DNA of 64,000 nt, taken from assembly GCF_000337195.1 (NCBI RefSeq), contig NZ_AOID01000026.1, forward strand, positions 1 to 64,000. Reading direction: 5' to 3'. Position 1 is the first letter of the stretch; each line of letters begins with the position of its first letter. This DNA comes from Natrinema versiforme JCM 10478. Lineage in GTDB: Archaea > Halobacteriota > Halobacteria > Halobacteriales > Natrialbaceae. This document shows, in pieces, positions 31,840-41,722 of the stretch. Made by a program: the position numbers and the translations under genes. The notes beneath the pieces are model-generated. The model worked only from the letters and a program-made list of their open reading frames with translations, did not search any database and was not told the origin of the DNA.

Positions 31840-34800
31840 TTACTCGTCGTCGTCTGCGGTGCCGAAGGTGAACACGTCGTCGCTTTCGGCCTCGCTGTCG
31901 TCGTCATCGGCTTCGGTGTCGTTGTCCTCGCTTTCCTCATCGCTCGCGAGGGTGTCTCCGGCCGTCGAGTCGTCACTGTCAACGCTGTCGTCGTCCACCG
32001 CGTTCGACTCGGCGTCGCCAGCCGCATCGCCGAGTCCGTCGTCGACCGGCTCGAGCGGCTGGCCGGCCGTCGCATCGGTTTCGTTGTCGGACTCGGTCAC
32101 CGGTTCAACCGCGTGTGCCGCGTCCTCGGCCGCGTCGATGTCGGCGTCCTCGGCGTCGGTTGCCGTCTCGAGATCAGGGTCCGCGAGCGGATCGGTCGAC
32201 TCCGCTGTGGTCGCCGGGTCGAACCCGTCGCCGTCGCTCTCCTCGATTCCAAGGATCTCCTCTGCACCCATCTCGGTCGTCTCAGCGGGCTCCTCGGTCG
32301 CCGACGTGTTGCCGGCGTCGGGAACCGCATCGCCGTCGGCCGACTGGTCGGTGTCGAACAGTTCGGCGGCTGATTCGTCGTCGAGGTCGATCTTGGGTTC
32401 GGTCGACTGGTCGGCGTCGAACGCTTCGGCGGCCGGTTCGCCCTCGAGTTCGACGTCGGTTTCGGACTGGTCGGCGGCGTCCGTGTCGTCCCCAGCTTCG
32501 AACTCGATCGCGTCGTCGTCCGCGCCCTCGTCGAACGTGAGGGTATCGTCCGGCTCGGTCTGCTCGCTATCGGCATCCGCATCGAACGTGATTCCCTGCT
32601 CCGTGTCGTCCGTCTCGCCGGCATCGTCAACGTCGAAGTTCTGCTCGGCTGCGTCGAGGTCCGCGTCGACGTCGAACGTCGACTCGAGGTCGACCTCGGC
32701 GCGGTCGATATCGGTGTCGAACCGGTCGAGCGCCTCCGAGAGCTGCGAGGCCTGTTCGGAGAGGCTCGAGGCGGACTTCGTAACCTCGGTCAGTGCGGTG
32801 GTCTGCTCTTCGGCCGCGGCGGCGACGTTCTCGGCTTCGGCCGTCGTCTCGTCGGAAATCGTCGCCGCGTCGTCGACCATCGCGACGACCTCCTGCGTGG
32901 AGGCCGCTTGCTCTTCGGTCGCCGCGGAAATCTCCTGGACGCCCACGTTCGTCTCCTGTGCGAGGGTGGCAATCTCCTCGAGTGCGTTGGCCGCTTCCTC
33001 AACCTGTTCGCTGGCGTCTTCGATGTCGGCGCTCGTCCCCTCGACCTCGACGGCGGACTCCTCGGTTCGCTCGCGGATCGCCTCGAGCCGGTCTTCGGCC
33101 TCGTCGGCCGCCTCGGCGACGTCCTCGGAGAGGGCCTTGACCTCCTTTGCGACGACGGAGAACCCTTCGTCGTCGCTGCTGCCACCCGCGGAGCGGGAGG
33201 CCTCGATGTTGGCGTTCAGCGCCAGCATGTTGGTCTGGCGGGCGATCTCGGAAATCGTGTTGATCAGTTCGTCGATCTGTTGGACCTCTTCCTCGAGCCG
33301 GCGGATCTCGCTGACGGCGCTGCCGGCCTCGTCCTCGATTTCGTCCATGGCAGTGATCGCCGCTTGGGCGGCTTCCTGCCCTTCCTTCCCGGTGTCGACG
33401 GTTCGTTCGGCGATATCGGCCACCTCGTTCGAGGAGGCGGCGATCTCCTCGGTCGTCGTCGAGAGGCCGCTCATCTCTTGGTTGACCGACTGCAGCGACT
33501 CGTTCTGTCGGTCCGCGCCGTCGGAAATCTCCTGAATCGACTCGGTGACCTGCTGGGAGGCCGAGCGAACCTCCTCGCTCGAGGCCGTCACCTGCTCGGA
33601 GGCGGTCGCGACATCAGTCGCGAACCGGTTGAGTTCCGCGATAGTCTGCTCGATCTCGTCGAGCATCTCGTTGAAGTCCTCGGCGATCTCGGCCATTGCC
33701 TCGTTGTCGCCGTCGGCCTCCATCCGGGCCGTCAGATTGCCATCGGCGGCCGCTTCCATCACGTCGCTGTAATCGGCGGCCGTCTTTTCGAGTTCGTCGT
33801 TGATCTCCTGGACGCGCTTGCGTTCGCGCTCGGCGTCCTCGCGGGCGGCTTCCGCCTGCTTGATCTGCTCGCGCAGGGCGACCCGCATCGAGTCGAACCC
33901 GTCGTAGAGCCGGCCGATGTTGTCGATCCGCCGGGTCTCGAGGTCGACATCGAGGTTGCCTTCCTCCATCTGGTTTGCCTTATCGGTGAGCCGGTCGATC
34001 GAGACCGCCGTGTTCCGGCCGAGGACGGCCCCGACGACGCCGATCATGAGCACGCCGAGCAGCGTCGCGTAGATACCCCACTCGTTGATCGTGGTGACGA
34101 ACCCGAGCGCCTGATCGGCGGGTTCGACGGTCAGGACGACCCAGTCGGTCCCGAACACGCGGGCGGAACTGGCGACGTAGTCGTTTTCGTTGTCCTCACC
34201 GAGGCCGTAGGCGTAGTTATCGAACGAGAGGTCCGAACCGGCGAGCTGTCGGGTGGTCGCGCCCTCGGTTCGCGCGGATTGGGCGAGGCCGGACTCGTCG
34301 CTGTAGGTGTAGCCGAGCGTCTCGTGGTTCTCGCCGTAGCCGGCGTTGTCGAGCATGATCCTGTTCTCGCCGTTGAGGACCACCGTCGTGACACCCTCCT
34401 CGTCCTGTAGCTGATTCGCGTACGCCTCGAGATCGGCGGTGTAGACGACCGCTCGATCGTTGTTTTCGGGCGAGAGCTGGACGTACGTGATCACGGTCGT
34501 GTTCTGTCCGAACTCGCCGTCGGCGAGATAGGCGTCGGAGACCCACGGAACGGTCTCGGATGCGTCGTCGTACGCGCTTCGAGGGACGTTACTGATGTCG
34601 TCGATCGACGCGCCGCGAACGTCCTCGTTGGTACTCGCGGTCACCGTTTCATTGCTGAGATCGACGTAGGTAATATCGAACGTATCAGCGTCTAAGTGTT
34701 CCTCCCAGTCGAGGAATCGATGTTGGATCGCCGCCGGATCGTCGCTGGCGACGACGTCCGACCGGGCGATCGTCCCGACCGTATGTTCGTTCTGTTCGTT

Positions 34801-35004
34801 CCACATCTGCAGGCTCTGGGCTTCTTGCCCGGCCGCGGATGCGTGATCGTCCTGAACCCGATCCTCCATCTGCGTCGTGATTGCTCCCGTTGCGCCGTAT
34901 CCGATCAGGCCGACCGACAGCCCGAGTATGAGCAGCGCGATCCCGAACTTGACCGCGTACCTGCGTCGGATAGCTTTCGGCACCAACCGTCGAGCGAAAT
35001 CCAT
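31840..35004 (-). CDS. Haloarchaeal transducer (methyl-accepting chemotaxis protein) with long acidic tail
   Basis: A 1054-residue membrane signal transducer. TM1 is at about 20-40 and TM2 at 308-330, with an extracytoplasmic sensor domain between them. HAMP domains are at about 332-385 and 410-460, and the signalling coiled coil runs from 485 to 760. The hairpin tip is SEIARQTNMLALNANIEASR (585-604), where CheA and CheW bind. Residues 765-1054 are an unusual Asp/Glu/Ala/Ser/Thr-rich extension with weak internal repeats (PAAEAFDADQS at 858 and SAAELFDTDQS at 879). The start fits a TATA box at 35032-35039. It is divergent from a Tat lipoprotein binding protein that may present ligands to it. 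Confidence 0.95.
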   Translation of the reverse strand: MDFARRLVPKAIRRRYAVKFGIALLILGLSVGLIGYGATGAITTQMEDRVQDDHASAAGQEAQSLQMWNEQNEHTVGTIARSDVVASDDPAAIQHRFLDWEEHLDADTFDITYVDLSNETVTASTNEDVRGASIDDISNVPRSAYDDASETVPWVSDAYLADGEFGQNTTVITYVQLSPENNDRAVVYTADLEAYANQLQDEEGVTTVVLNGENRIMLDNAGYGENHETLGYTYSDESGLAQSARTEGATTRQLAGSDLSFDNYAYGLGEDNENDYVASSARVFGTDWVVLTVEPADQALGFVTTINEWGIYATLLGVLMIGVVGAVLGRNTAVSIDRLTDKANQMEEGNLDVDLETRRIDNIGRLYDGFDSMRVALREQIKQAEAAREDAERERKRVQEINDELEKTAADYSDVMEAAADGNLTARMEADGDNEAMAEIAEDFNEMLDEIEQTIAELNRFATDVATASEQVTASSEEVRSASQQVTESIQEISDGADRQNESLQSVNQEMSGLSTTTEEIAASSNEVADIAERTVDTGKEGQEAAQAAITAMDEIEDEAGSAVSEIRRLEEEVQQIDELINTISEIARQTNMLALNANIEASRSAGGSSDDEGFSVVAKEVKALSEDVAEAADEAEDRLEAIRERTEESAVEVEGTSADIEDASEQVEEAANALEEIATLAQETNVGVQEISAATEEQAASTQEVVAMVDDAATISDETTAEAENVAAAAEEQTTALTEVTKSASSLSEQASQLSEALDRFDTDIDRAEVDLESTFDVDADLDAAEQNFDVDDAGETDDTEQGITFDADADSEQTEPDDTLTFDEGADDDAIEFEAGDDTDAADQSETDVELEGEPAAEAFDADQSTEPKIDLDDESAAELFDTDQSADGDAVPDAGNTSATEEPAETTEMGAEEILGIEESDGDGFDPATTAESTDPLADPDLETATDAEDADIDAAEDAAHAVEPVTESDNETDATAGQPLEPVDDGLGDAAGDAESNAVDDDSVDSDDSTAGDTLASDEESEDNDTEADDDDSEAESDDVFTFGTADDDE

Positions 35005-35031
35005 GGATAGAGAACGCGTGATTTCGTCACT

Positions 35032-35039
35032 ACATAAAT
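35032..35039 (-). promoter_or_regulatory. TATA box of the transducer gene
   Basis: The minus strand reads ATTTATGT, 28 bases before the ATG at 35004. The whole 35005-35278 interval is AT-rich and holds the divergent promoters of the transducer and the binding-protein gene. Confidence 0.65.
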
Positions 35040-35278
35040 TGTCAGCCACGGTTATCGGAGGTGATAATTGGATCGTGGTCCCGTCTGTCGTCCTCGGGAT
35101 GGAATTTCCCTCGCACAGACAAACTATATAGAAATATATTGTAAAAACAAAACTTCTCACGCATTTTTAGATAAATATGTGGGATTACCGAGCACGAATC
35201 CGCTCGTCATCGTATCATGACCTATAGCTGATATTATTCGCAAACGTTAAGAAACATAGGTCGAAACGACTGTCCAAT

Positions 35279-36616
35279 ATGGATGATGATCACGGACGCG
35301 GGAACGTGGGCTCTCCCGCCAGTGACGACCAGCAGCGCGGTTTCGATCGCCGTCAGCTACTCAAAACGACGGCGGGGAGCGCGGCCGGACTCTCGGTAGC
35401 GGGCTGTCTCGAAACCGCCGGCTCGATGGTCAGCAGCGACGAGGTCGAACCGGTCACAATCGGCGTGCTCGCGCCCGATCCGGGGAGCGATTCGACCGGC
35501 CGCTCGATCGTGCGGGGCGCACGGCTCGCCGTCAACCAACTCAACGAGAACGACGGCATCCTCGGCCGCGACGTCGAGATGGTCGTGGGCGACACGAACG
35601 CGAGTCCGCTCGAGGCCCGCCGCCAGTACCAGCGACTCGTCCTCGAGGAGGGTGCCGACGTCACCGTCGGCATCTCCACGACCGAGGCGCTCGTTCCATT
35701 GATGGACGACATCGCCGAACAGGAGACGATCCATCTCACGGCCGGCTCTGCGACGACGACGGCGAGCCAGCGGGTCGCCGACGACTACGAGAAGTACAAG
35801 TATCACTTCCGCGTCGGCCCGGTCAACGGAACCAATCTCGCGCAGGCCCAAATCGACTTTCTCACCGACAAGAGCGAGGACATGGGGTGGGATTCAATCG
35901 CCGTCCTCGCCGAGGACTACGCGTGGACCGACGGGTTGTGGTCGTTCTACCAGAGTCAGTTCCCCGAAACCGACATCGATGTCGAGATGTGGGAGCGGTA
36001 TCCACCGGCGACCGACGACTTCTCCGATATCTACACCGAGATCGAGCAGTCGGGTGCGGACGCGGCGTTCATTTCGACGGCCCACACCGGCACCGCCGCG
36101 CTGCAGGACTGGCGGCCGGAAGAGCGGGAGTTCGAGTTCGGCGGCATTCACGTCCCGATGCAGGACCCGGGGTACTACGAGGCGACTGACGGGGCCTGCG
36201 AGTACGCCGCCGGCTACGCCAGCGCGACGGCGACCGCCGAAATCACGACCGAGACACCGGGATTCGTCACCGACTACCGGAACGAATACGATGGGACCAG
36301 CCCGGTTTATACCGGCTATATCGCCTTCGACGCGGTCAATGTATTCGCCGATGCGGCCGAGCGCGGCGAGACCCTCGAGTCCGAGCAGTTAGTCACCCCC
36401 CTCGAGGAGACCTCCTTCGAAGGGACGACCGGGAACATCGAGTTCCACGGGCAGAACGACGACCACCCCCACGACGTCATCTACGGCGAGGACAAGGTCC
36501 ATCCGGTCTACTTCCAGTGGCAGGAAAACGACGCCGGCGAGGGCGAGCAGACCGTCATCTGGCCGGACCAACACGCGGCCGACGGTGCCGAATACGAGAC
36601 CCCCGACTGGCTGTAG
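35279..36616 (+). CDS. Tat-exported lipoprotein, branched-chain-amino-acid-type binding protein (BasB-like)
   Basis: A 445-residue secreted binding protein. The Tat motif is DRRQLLKTT (residues 23-31) and the lipobox ends in SVAGC with Cys 43 as the lipid anchor. The rest is the type I periplasmic-binding fold of the LivJ family: VTIGVLAPDPGSDSTGR, then RGARLAVNQLNENDGILGRD and DVTVGISTTEALVPLMDDIA. No ABC permease or ATPase is adjacent; instead it is divergent from a chemotaxis transducer. That arrangement recalls basB/basT of Halobacterium, in which a lipid-anchored binding protein feeds a transducer, so a sensory rather than transport role is likely. Ligand unknown. Confidence 0.9.
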   Translation: MDDDHGRGNVGSPASDDQQRGFDRRQLLKTTAGSAAGLSVAGCLETAGSMVSSDEVEPVTIGVLAPDPGSDSTGRSIVRGARLAVNQLNENDGILGRDVEMVVGDTNASPLEARRQYQRLVLEEGADVTVGISTTEALVPLMDDIAEQETIHLTAGSATTTASQRVADDYEKYKYHFRVGPVNGTNLAQAQIDFLTDKSEDMGWDSIAVLAEDYAWTDGLWSFYQSQFPETDIDVEMWERYPPATDDFSDIYTEIEQSGADAAFISTAHTGTAALQDWRPEEREFEFGGIHVPMQDPGYYEATDGACEYAAGYASATATAEITTETPGFVTDYRNEYDGTSPVYTGYIAFDAVNVFADAAERGETLESEQLVTPLEETSFEGTTGNIEFHGQNDDHPHDVIYGEDKVHPVYFQWQENDAGEGEQTVIWPDQHAADGAEYETPDWL

Positions 36617-36700
36617 GCCGCTCAAGCGGACCGCGACCGCGTTCGGGATCTGTTCTTGCGATGGTATTCGTTGCAGTGTCGCGTTCACAGTCCACTTAGA

Positions 36701-37978
36701 TCAATCGTCAGCGTTCGTCTCCGCGACGGACTGTGTCTCCGTGAATCGACCGCTGCCGAGCAGCAGCACGCCCGCGACGAGCCCGCCGACGGCCGCGAAT
36801 CCGGCGATCAGCGCGAAAAACGCCGTCCGGGAGAACGCGTCGAGCACGAAGCCGCCGAGCGCGATGCTCGCCGCTCCGAAGCCGAACTCCGCGAGGTAGG
36901 TAAAGCCGTAGGAGAGCCCGCGGGCGTCCGGGGGCGTGTAGATCGCGACGGCGTTCTGGTAGAACGGCTGGATGGCAAAGAGGAAGAACCCGAGAACGCC
37001 ACAGAGGACGATGACCGGGACGAGCCCGATGCCCGCCGCTGTCGCCGGGATAAACAGGAGCGCGAGGACCGCGAGGACGGCGAAGATGCCCGTCAGGCCG
37101 CGGGCCGGCGTCACGCGATCCGTCAGTTTCCCCCCGGCGTACTGGCCGCCGATCCCGACGACCAGCAGGCCGACGTAGATGTAGTCGGCGGGCTCGATCC
37201 CCTCGAGGCCGGCCGGCAACGGGAGGCCGTTCATCGCCGGGAGCCCGTGGAGGATCTCGGGGAGGTAGGTCAGGGTGCCCCGGTAGTAGAGTCCCTCGAA
37301 CGTGACGAGGACGAAGACGACGGCGAAGGCGCTCGCGAACAGGGTCCGCGTGTTCCCGAGGAGTTCCGACGCCGACAGCGCCTCGTCGGGGCCGGCGTCG
37401 GCCTCGTCCGCGACAGCTGCGGTCGGTTCGAACCCGACGCTGAGCCCGTAGATGACGGCGAGGACGCCGGGAACGGCGAGCAACGCGGCGACCAGCGACC
37501 AGTCGAGGGAGATCAGGAGGGTCGCGGCGACGAACGGCCCTAGCGCGATGCCGGCGTTGCCGGCGATCCCGTGCCAGGCAAAGACCGTGCCGCGATCCTC
37601 AACGCCGGTGCTGATGAGCGCGAGTCCGGCGGGATGGTAGACGCTGGCGGCGATCCCCCACAGGATCAATCCGACGGCGATGGCGTAGATCGAGGTCGCA
37701 AGCGAGAGGACGAGAAAGGAGAGGCTCATCCCGGTGAGACAACACAGGATGAGCCGCTTGGTGCCGTACCGGTCCGCGAGGATTCCGCCGGGGAGCGCAC
37801 CCAGCCCGAACGGGGCGTAGCCGAGCGCGACGATGAGGCCCAACAGCGTCGTGCCCACGTCGAACTCGGCCAACCAGACGACCAGAAAGATCGGAATCGA
37901 GGTCTCGAACCAGTGAACGAGAGCGTGCCCGGCCATCGTAAAACCCGCGATCGACCGATCGTTCGCGTTCAGGGCCAT
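36701..37978 (-). CDS. Major facilitator superfamily transporter
   Basis: A 425-residue protein with 12 hydrophobic helices. The loop between TM2 and TM3 carries LPGGILADRYGTKRLIL, the MFS signature, and a related GGKLTDRVTPARG occurs in the second half. TM4-5 include AASVYHPAGLALISTGVEDR, similar to fosmidomycin-resistance-like and other drug/sugar transporters of the superfamily. Substrate unknown. It converges on the binding-protein gene (84 bases apart) and lies before a lipoprotein gene on the same strand; no regulator is adjacent. Confidence 0.92.
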   Translation of the reverse strand: MALNANDRSIAGFTMAGHALVHWFETSIPIFLVVWLAEFDVGTTLLGLIVALGYAPFGLGALPGGILADRYGTKRLILCCLTGMSLSFLVLSLATSIYAIAVGLILWGIAASVYHPAGLALISTGVEDRGTVFAWHGIAGNAGIALGPFVAATLLISLDWSLVAALLAVPGVLAVIYGLSVGFEPTAAVADEADAGPDEALSASELLGNTRTLFASAFAVVFVLVTFEGLYYRGTLTYLPEILHGLPAMNGLPLPAGLEGIEPADYIYVGLLVVGIGGQYAGGKLTDRVTPARGLTGIFAVLAVLALLFIPATAAGIGLVPVIVLCGVLGFFLFAIQPFYQNAVAIYTPPDARGLSYGFTYLAEFGFGAASIALGGFVLDAFSRTAFFALIAGFAAVGGLVAGVLLLGSGRFTETQSVAETNADD

Positions 37979-38053
37979 GTGGGGGTCAGTGTCTCAATCG
38001 GCACGCCCCGTCCACTTAGCGGCTTGGAAACCGGCGTCGCCTGTCCGCGAACG

Positions 38054-39328
38054 CTAGACGTCGTACCAGTACTCGCGCTCGAGATCCGCCGGGAGGATCA
38101 CCTCGAGTTCGCCGGCCGATTCGTACTCGTGAATCGCTTCTATCGTCGCCTCGAAGTCGGCGAGCAGGTCGCCCTCGAGCCGGTGGAAGAACAGCGAGGT
38201 GATGCCCCGCATCGACGCCGTGCGCTCGATGGCGGTACGGGCTTTCTCGGCACTGGGCTCGCCGATCCGGGAGGTCTGTCGCGGGTTCACGGCGTAGCCT
38301 TGGACGGGGCGGCCGCCAGCGAAGCCGATATCGTGGCACTGTTCGACGAGGTTGAGCGTCCGCTCGTCGTAATCCCCGTGGGGATAGGCGAAGTACTGCG
38401 CTCCGTCCTCGAACCCTTCCTTCTCGAGCCAGGCCTTCCCCCGTTCGATTTCGGTTCGTTGGGCCTCGCGCTCGAGTTCCGACAGGTGCGGGTGGGAGTA
38501 GCAGTGATTGGCGATGACCCAGCCGGCCTCGTCGAGTTCGTGGACCTGATCGACGGTGAGTCTGGGGAAGCCGCCAGGGTCGTCGGCACCGCGGGTCTCG
38601 GCTTCGATCCGGCCGGGGTTGACGAAGGCGATCGCGGGATAGCCGTACTCCTCGAGGATCGGCAGCGCGCGCGTGTAGTCGGTGACGTGGGCGTCGTCGA
38701 ACTGGATCATCACCGCCCCGGTCTCGGGCCGCGGGACGAGGTGGAGGTCGTCGACCCAGACCGTTCGTGACTCGCCGTCGTCCGTTCTGACGAGGACGTA
38801 CACCTCCCGAACGGCGGTGGGGTCGAAGCCGTCCGCGATCTCCTCGACGCCGAAGTTGTACCGCACGAGGGGAAGGTCGGCCTTGATCCCGCGGCGGTAA
38901 TCGATCTCGTTGCCGGCGTCGTCGACCAGCCGGAGCCACGGGACGACGAGGCCGTCCGACGCGACGGCGAGGCCGGGCACGACGTCGGTGAGATCCCGCG
39001 GCTCCGCGAACGCGGTCGCGATTCCGCCGGTCCGTTCGCTCGCCGGTATCTCGAAGCGGGCGCTCTGCGTGCCGACGACCGATCGGCTCGAGTCGGGCGA
39101 CAGCGTGCCGCCGAAGGTCTCCCACGAATCGAGGGTTTCGAAATCGTCGATCGTGCCGGCCATCGGGTGGCCGTTCGGCGGTCGGTCGTCGGATTCGGGC
39201 TTCGGTGACGGCCCGGGATCCGCGGTCGTGTTCGAATCCGGTTCCGCCGGCGTCGAGTCGTCTCTCGCGGCGAGGCAGCCGGCCAGACAGAGCGACGATG
39301 TCAGCGCGAGGTAGTGCCGCCGTTGCAT
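38054..39328 (-). CDS. Lipoprotein with polysaccharide deacetylase domain
   Basis: A 424-residue exported protein. The N-terminus MQRRHYLALTSSLCLAGC has a twin Arg and a lipobox (Cys 18), and a Ser/Pro/Asp-rich spacer follows. A beta-sandwich-like region (about 55-200) precedes the NodB-type domain: GAVMIQFDDAHVTDYTRALP with the catalytic and metal-binding Asp pair, and VIANHCYSHPHLSEL with the His-x3/4-His zinc ligands, then YFAYPHGDYDERTL. It probably removes acetyl groups from a surface polysaccharide or glycan, anchored on the outside of the cell. Confidence 0.9.
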   Translation of the reverse strand: MQRRHYLALTSSLCLAGCLAARDDSTPAEPDSNTTADPGPSPKPESDDRPPNGHPMAGTIDDFETLDSWETFGGTLSPDSSRSVVGTQSARFEIPASERTGGIATAFAEPRDLTDVVPGLAVASDGLVVPWLRLVDDAGNEIDYRRGIKADLPLVRYNFGVEEIADGFDPTAVREVYVLVRTDDGESRTVWVDDLHLVPRPETGAVMIQFDDAHVTDYTRALPILEEYGYPAIAFVNPGRIEAETRGADDPGGFPRLTVDQVHELDEAGWVIANHCYSHPHLSELEREAQRTEIERGKAWLEKEGFEDGAQYFAYPHGDYDERTLNLVEQCHDIGFAGGRPVQGYAVNPRQTSRIGEPSAEKARTAIERTASMRGITSLFFHRLEGDLLADFEATIEAIHEYESAGELEVILPADLEREYWYDV

Positions 39329-39443
39329 TTACCGACGGACACGTCACTCGCGGCTATTGTTACGATCTCGTTACCGTCACTTATTCGGACGTAATTGGGT
39401 CCTATACCGAACTGGAGGACCGGTTATTCGTCCCGTGCGTGAC

Positions 39444-40031
39444 TCAGTCGTCGCCGTCCTCGACGCTGACTGCCTCCGAGATATCGTCGTCGTCGGGTTC
39501 CTCCTGTCCGCCGATCACGAGTTCGCCGTCGTCCGTTTCGATGTACACGTCGTCGGCGAAGCCGCCCTCGGCGTGGGGGTGTTCGGGGTCCTCGAGTCGC
39601 TCGGGCGTCGACGGGGCCTCGGGGATCCCCTCCGGCGGCGCGAACTGGCCGAGTGGCTCGTCGATCGTCACGTCCCAGCGCTCGAAGAACTCCCGGTAGC
39701 GATCGTAGTGGGCCTCGAGTTCGTCGGCGGGGAACTCCATCATCTCGGTCCAGCCGTGGTTGTAGAAGTCGAAGTTGGACTGGATGTGGGTGATTTCGCG
39801 GGCCTCGGCCTCGGAATAGCCCTCTTGGAGCGCCCGCAGGTAGGCGTCCATCGTCGCGTCGAAGAGGCCGTCGAGGTGGTCCTTCCGTTCCTCGGCGTGG
39901 GCGGGATCGGCCTTCCCGGTGAAGATCTTCGTGTGGAGACGGACCAGTCCCGAGTTGGCGACCGACCGGACGCCGGGGGTCTCGAGGGCCTTTCGATAGG
40001 CGAAGTGTTTCGCGTTCTGTCGGAGTTTCAT
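39444..40031 (-). CDS. Conserved haloarchaeal hypothetical protein (DUF6149-like)
   Basis: A 195-residue protein. The first 140 residues are helical (MKLRQNAKHFAYRKALETPG, SNFDFYNHGWTEMMEFPADE) and the last 50 are acidic and probably disordered. From memory it matches haloarchaeal DUF6149, which is of unknown function. The start MKLRQNAKHF at 40031 is preferred to one 15 codons upstream, because the N-terminal motif is the family's usual beginning. No membrane segment is seen. Confidence 0.75.
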   Translation of the reverse strand: MKLRQNAKHFAYRKALETPGVRSVANSGLVRLHTKIFTGKADPAHAEERKDHLDGLFDATMDAYLRALQEGYSEAEAREITHIQSNFDFYNHGWTEMMEFPADELEAHYDRYREFFERWDVTIDEPLGQFAPPEGIPEAPSTPERLEDPEHPHAEGGFADDVYIETDDGELVIGGQEEPDDDDISEAVSVEDGDD

Positions 40032-40329
40032 GGTCCTGCTTTGGGTGCACGCCCTCAAGAACGGTTCGGACAACAATGTTAGCTTCCGACGGATCGGGTG
40101 GCCCAGCCGCCGGTCTGTGCTCGCGGGCCGGCAGTCGCCGGTTCAGGGCCGCTTGTCAGAGATGGCAGCAAGCCTTGCTCACTCGAGGGGCGGCTCGAAC
40201 CGGCGGACCCGATACCACTCGGGTGAACATATTCGGCGTTCAGTTTACGATCGTTGTGTCAGCCGGGCCGGTCCGGTAAAATAGACGAGATAGCAACCCA
40301 CTTTAACCCTCATTACGAACGTTCCGGAT

Positions 40330-41568
40330 ATGACTCAGTACGTCATCATCGGTGACGGGATCTCGGGTAGTTCGGCCGCCGAGACCCTCCGGGAGGAAGA
40401 CCCGGACGCGAAGATTACCGTCATCACCGATGAGGGGGAGCCACTGTATAACCGGATTCTCATCAAGGAACACGCGAAGGGAAAGCTCCCCGAAGCCCCC
40501 ATTTCGATCCACGACGAGGACTGGTACGCGGAACGAGATATCGAGCTCTCGTTGAACACCTACGTGACGAGCGTCGACACCGACGCGAAGGTGGTCAACA
40601 CCCACGAGAGCGGCGAAATTCCGTACGACAAACTGCTCGTTGCCACCGGCGGCACACCGACACAGCTGCCCGTCGAGAACAGCGACGCGGACGGCGTCCA
40701 CCACTTCTGGACGTTCGAAGATGCCCGTGGCATCCGCGAGCACGCCGAAAACGCCGATAAGGGCGTCATCGTCGGTGCCGGCCTGCTCGGCATCGACTTC
40801 GCGGCCGTCTGTGGCGCACAGGGCATCGAAGCCGACTACCTGATGCGCGGCGACCGCTGGTGGCGCTACGCCCTCTCGGCTGACGGCGCGGAGATCATGC
40901 ACGAAGGCATGCGCGAGGTCGGCGTCGAACCGGTCTTCGACAGCGGCGTCGATCACTTCGAGACCGACGACGACGGGCACGTCACCGCCGCGGTCGACCC
41001 CAACGGCGACCGCTACGAGTGTGACTTCGTCGGAGCCGCCATCGGACTCACCTTCAACACCGAGTTCCTCCGCGGTGCCGGCATCGAACAGGACAACGGC
41101 ATCGTCGTCGACGAGTACATGCGGACGAACGTCGACGACGTCTACGCCGCGGGCGACCTCACCCAGTTCTACGACGTCCTGCTCGGCGAGCGGGGCCAGA
41201 ACGGCTCGTGGGGCTCGGCCAAGGAACAGGGCCGCGTCGCCGCAGTCAACATGGCCGCCGACGAGGAAGCCGAAGGGTTCCAGTGGGTCTCCTCGTACTC
41301 CATCACCCACTTCGACTTCCCGTTCCTCTCGTTCGGTCACCCGACACTGGGCGACGAACACGCCGAGCGAAAGTACAGCGACACCGAGTGGCGACGCATC
41401 GCCTTCAAGGACGGCAAGATCGTCGGCGGCGTCCTCATCGGCGACCTCTCGCCCCAGAGCAAGTTCAAACAGCTGATGCGCGAACAGCGCGTCGTCGCCG
41501 ATCAGGCCGACGTGTTGCTCGAGCAGTCCGTCGATCTGGACGAACTCGCACCGCCACAAGAGCAGTAG
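40330..41568 (+). CDS. FAD/NAD(P)-dependent oxidoreductase, NirB/rubredoxin-reductase-like
   Basis: A 412-residue flavoprotein. The FAD-binding motif is YVIIGDGISGSSAAETLREE, the NAD(P) motif is KGVIVGAGLLGIDFAAVC, and the second FAD site is DDVYAAGDLTQFYD. The family reduces rubredoxin, ferredoxin or nitrite-reductase partners; a partner is not adjacent. The interval before it (40032-40329, 298 bases) has no gene. CTTTAAC at about 40303-40309 is the likely TATA box for a leaderless message. A run of five T at 41597-41601 may end transcription. Confidence 0.92.
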   Translation: MTQYVIIGDGISGSSAAETLREEDPDAKITVITDEGEPLYNRILIKEHAKGKLPEAPISIHDEDWYAERDIELSLNTYVTSVDTDAKVVNTHESGEIPYDKLLVATGGTPTQLPVENSDADGVHHFWTFEDARGIREHAENADKGVIVGAGLLGIDFAAVCGAQGIEADYLMRGDRWWRYALSADGAEIMHEGMREVGVEPVFDSGVDHFETDDDGHVTAAVDPNGDRYECDFVGAAIGLTFNTEFLRGAGIEQDNGIVVDEYMRTNVDDVYAAGDLTQFYDVLLGERGQNGSWGSAKEQGRVAAVNMAADEEAEGFQWVSSYSITHFDFPFLSFGHPTLGDEHAERKYSDTEWRRIAFKDGKIVGGVLIGDLSPQSKFKQLMREQRVVADQADVLLEQSVDLDELAPPQEQ

Positions 41569-41596
41569 TCGCAGTCGTTTGTAGTCGCTCACGCTG

Positions 41597-41601
41597 TTTT
41601 T
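41597..41601 (+). terminator. Possible T-tract terminator after the FAD oxidoreductase
   Basis: Five consecutive T, 29 bases after the stop codon, in a GC-rich setting. Archaeal RNA polymerase often stops at such tracts; no hairpin is needed. Confidence 0.35.
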
Positions 41602-41722
41602 CCGGTACTCGACCTTCGTTCTGTCCCGTAGCGTCGGATCCGATTTCGAGGGCCACCTGTGCCGGACCAACCGGTCGGTCACCCGGCATAAGTGTTAAGT
41701 TATACCACGTCATTTGGTATCA

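Noticed and set aside
31859-34410. Long open frames on the plus strand opposite the transducer gene
   Set aside because: They mirror the transducer codons (high third-position GC), have serine- or glycine-rich translations and no known domains. They are shadows of the real gene.
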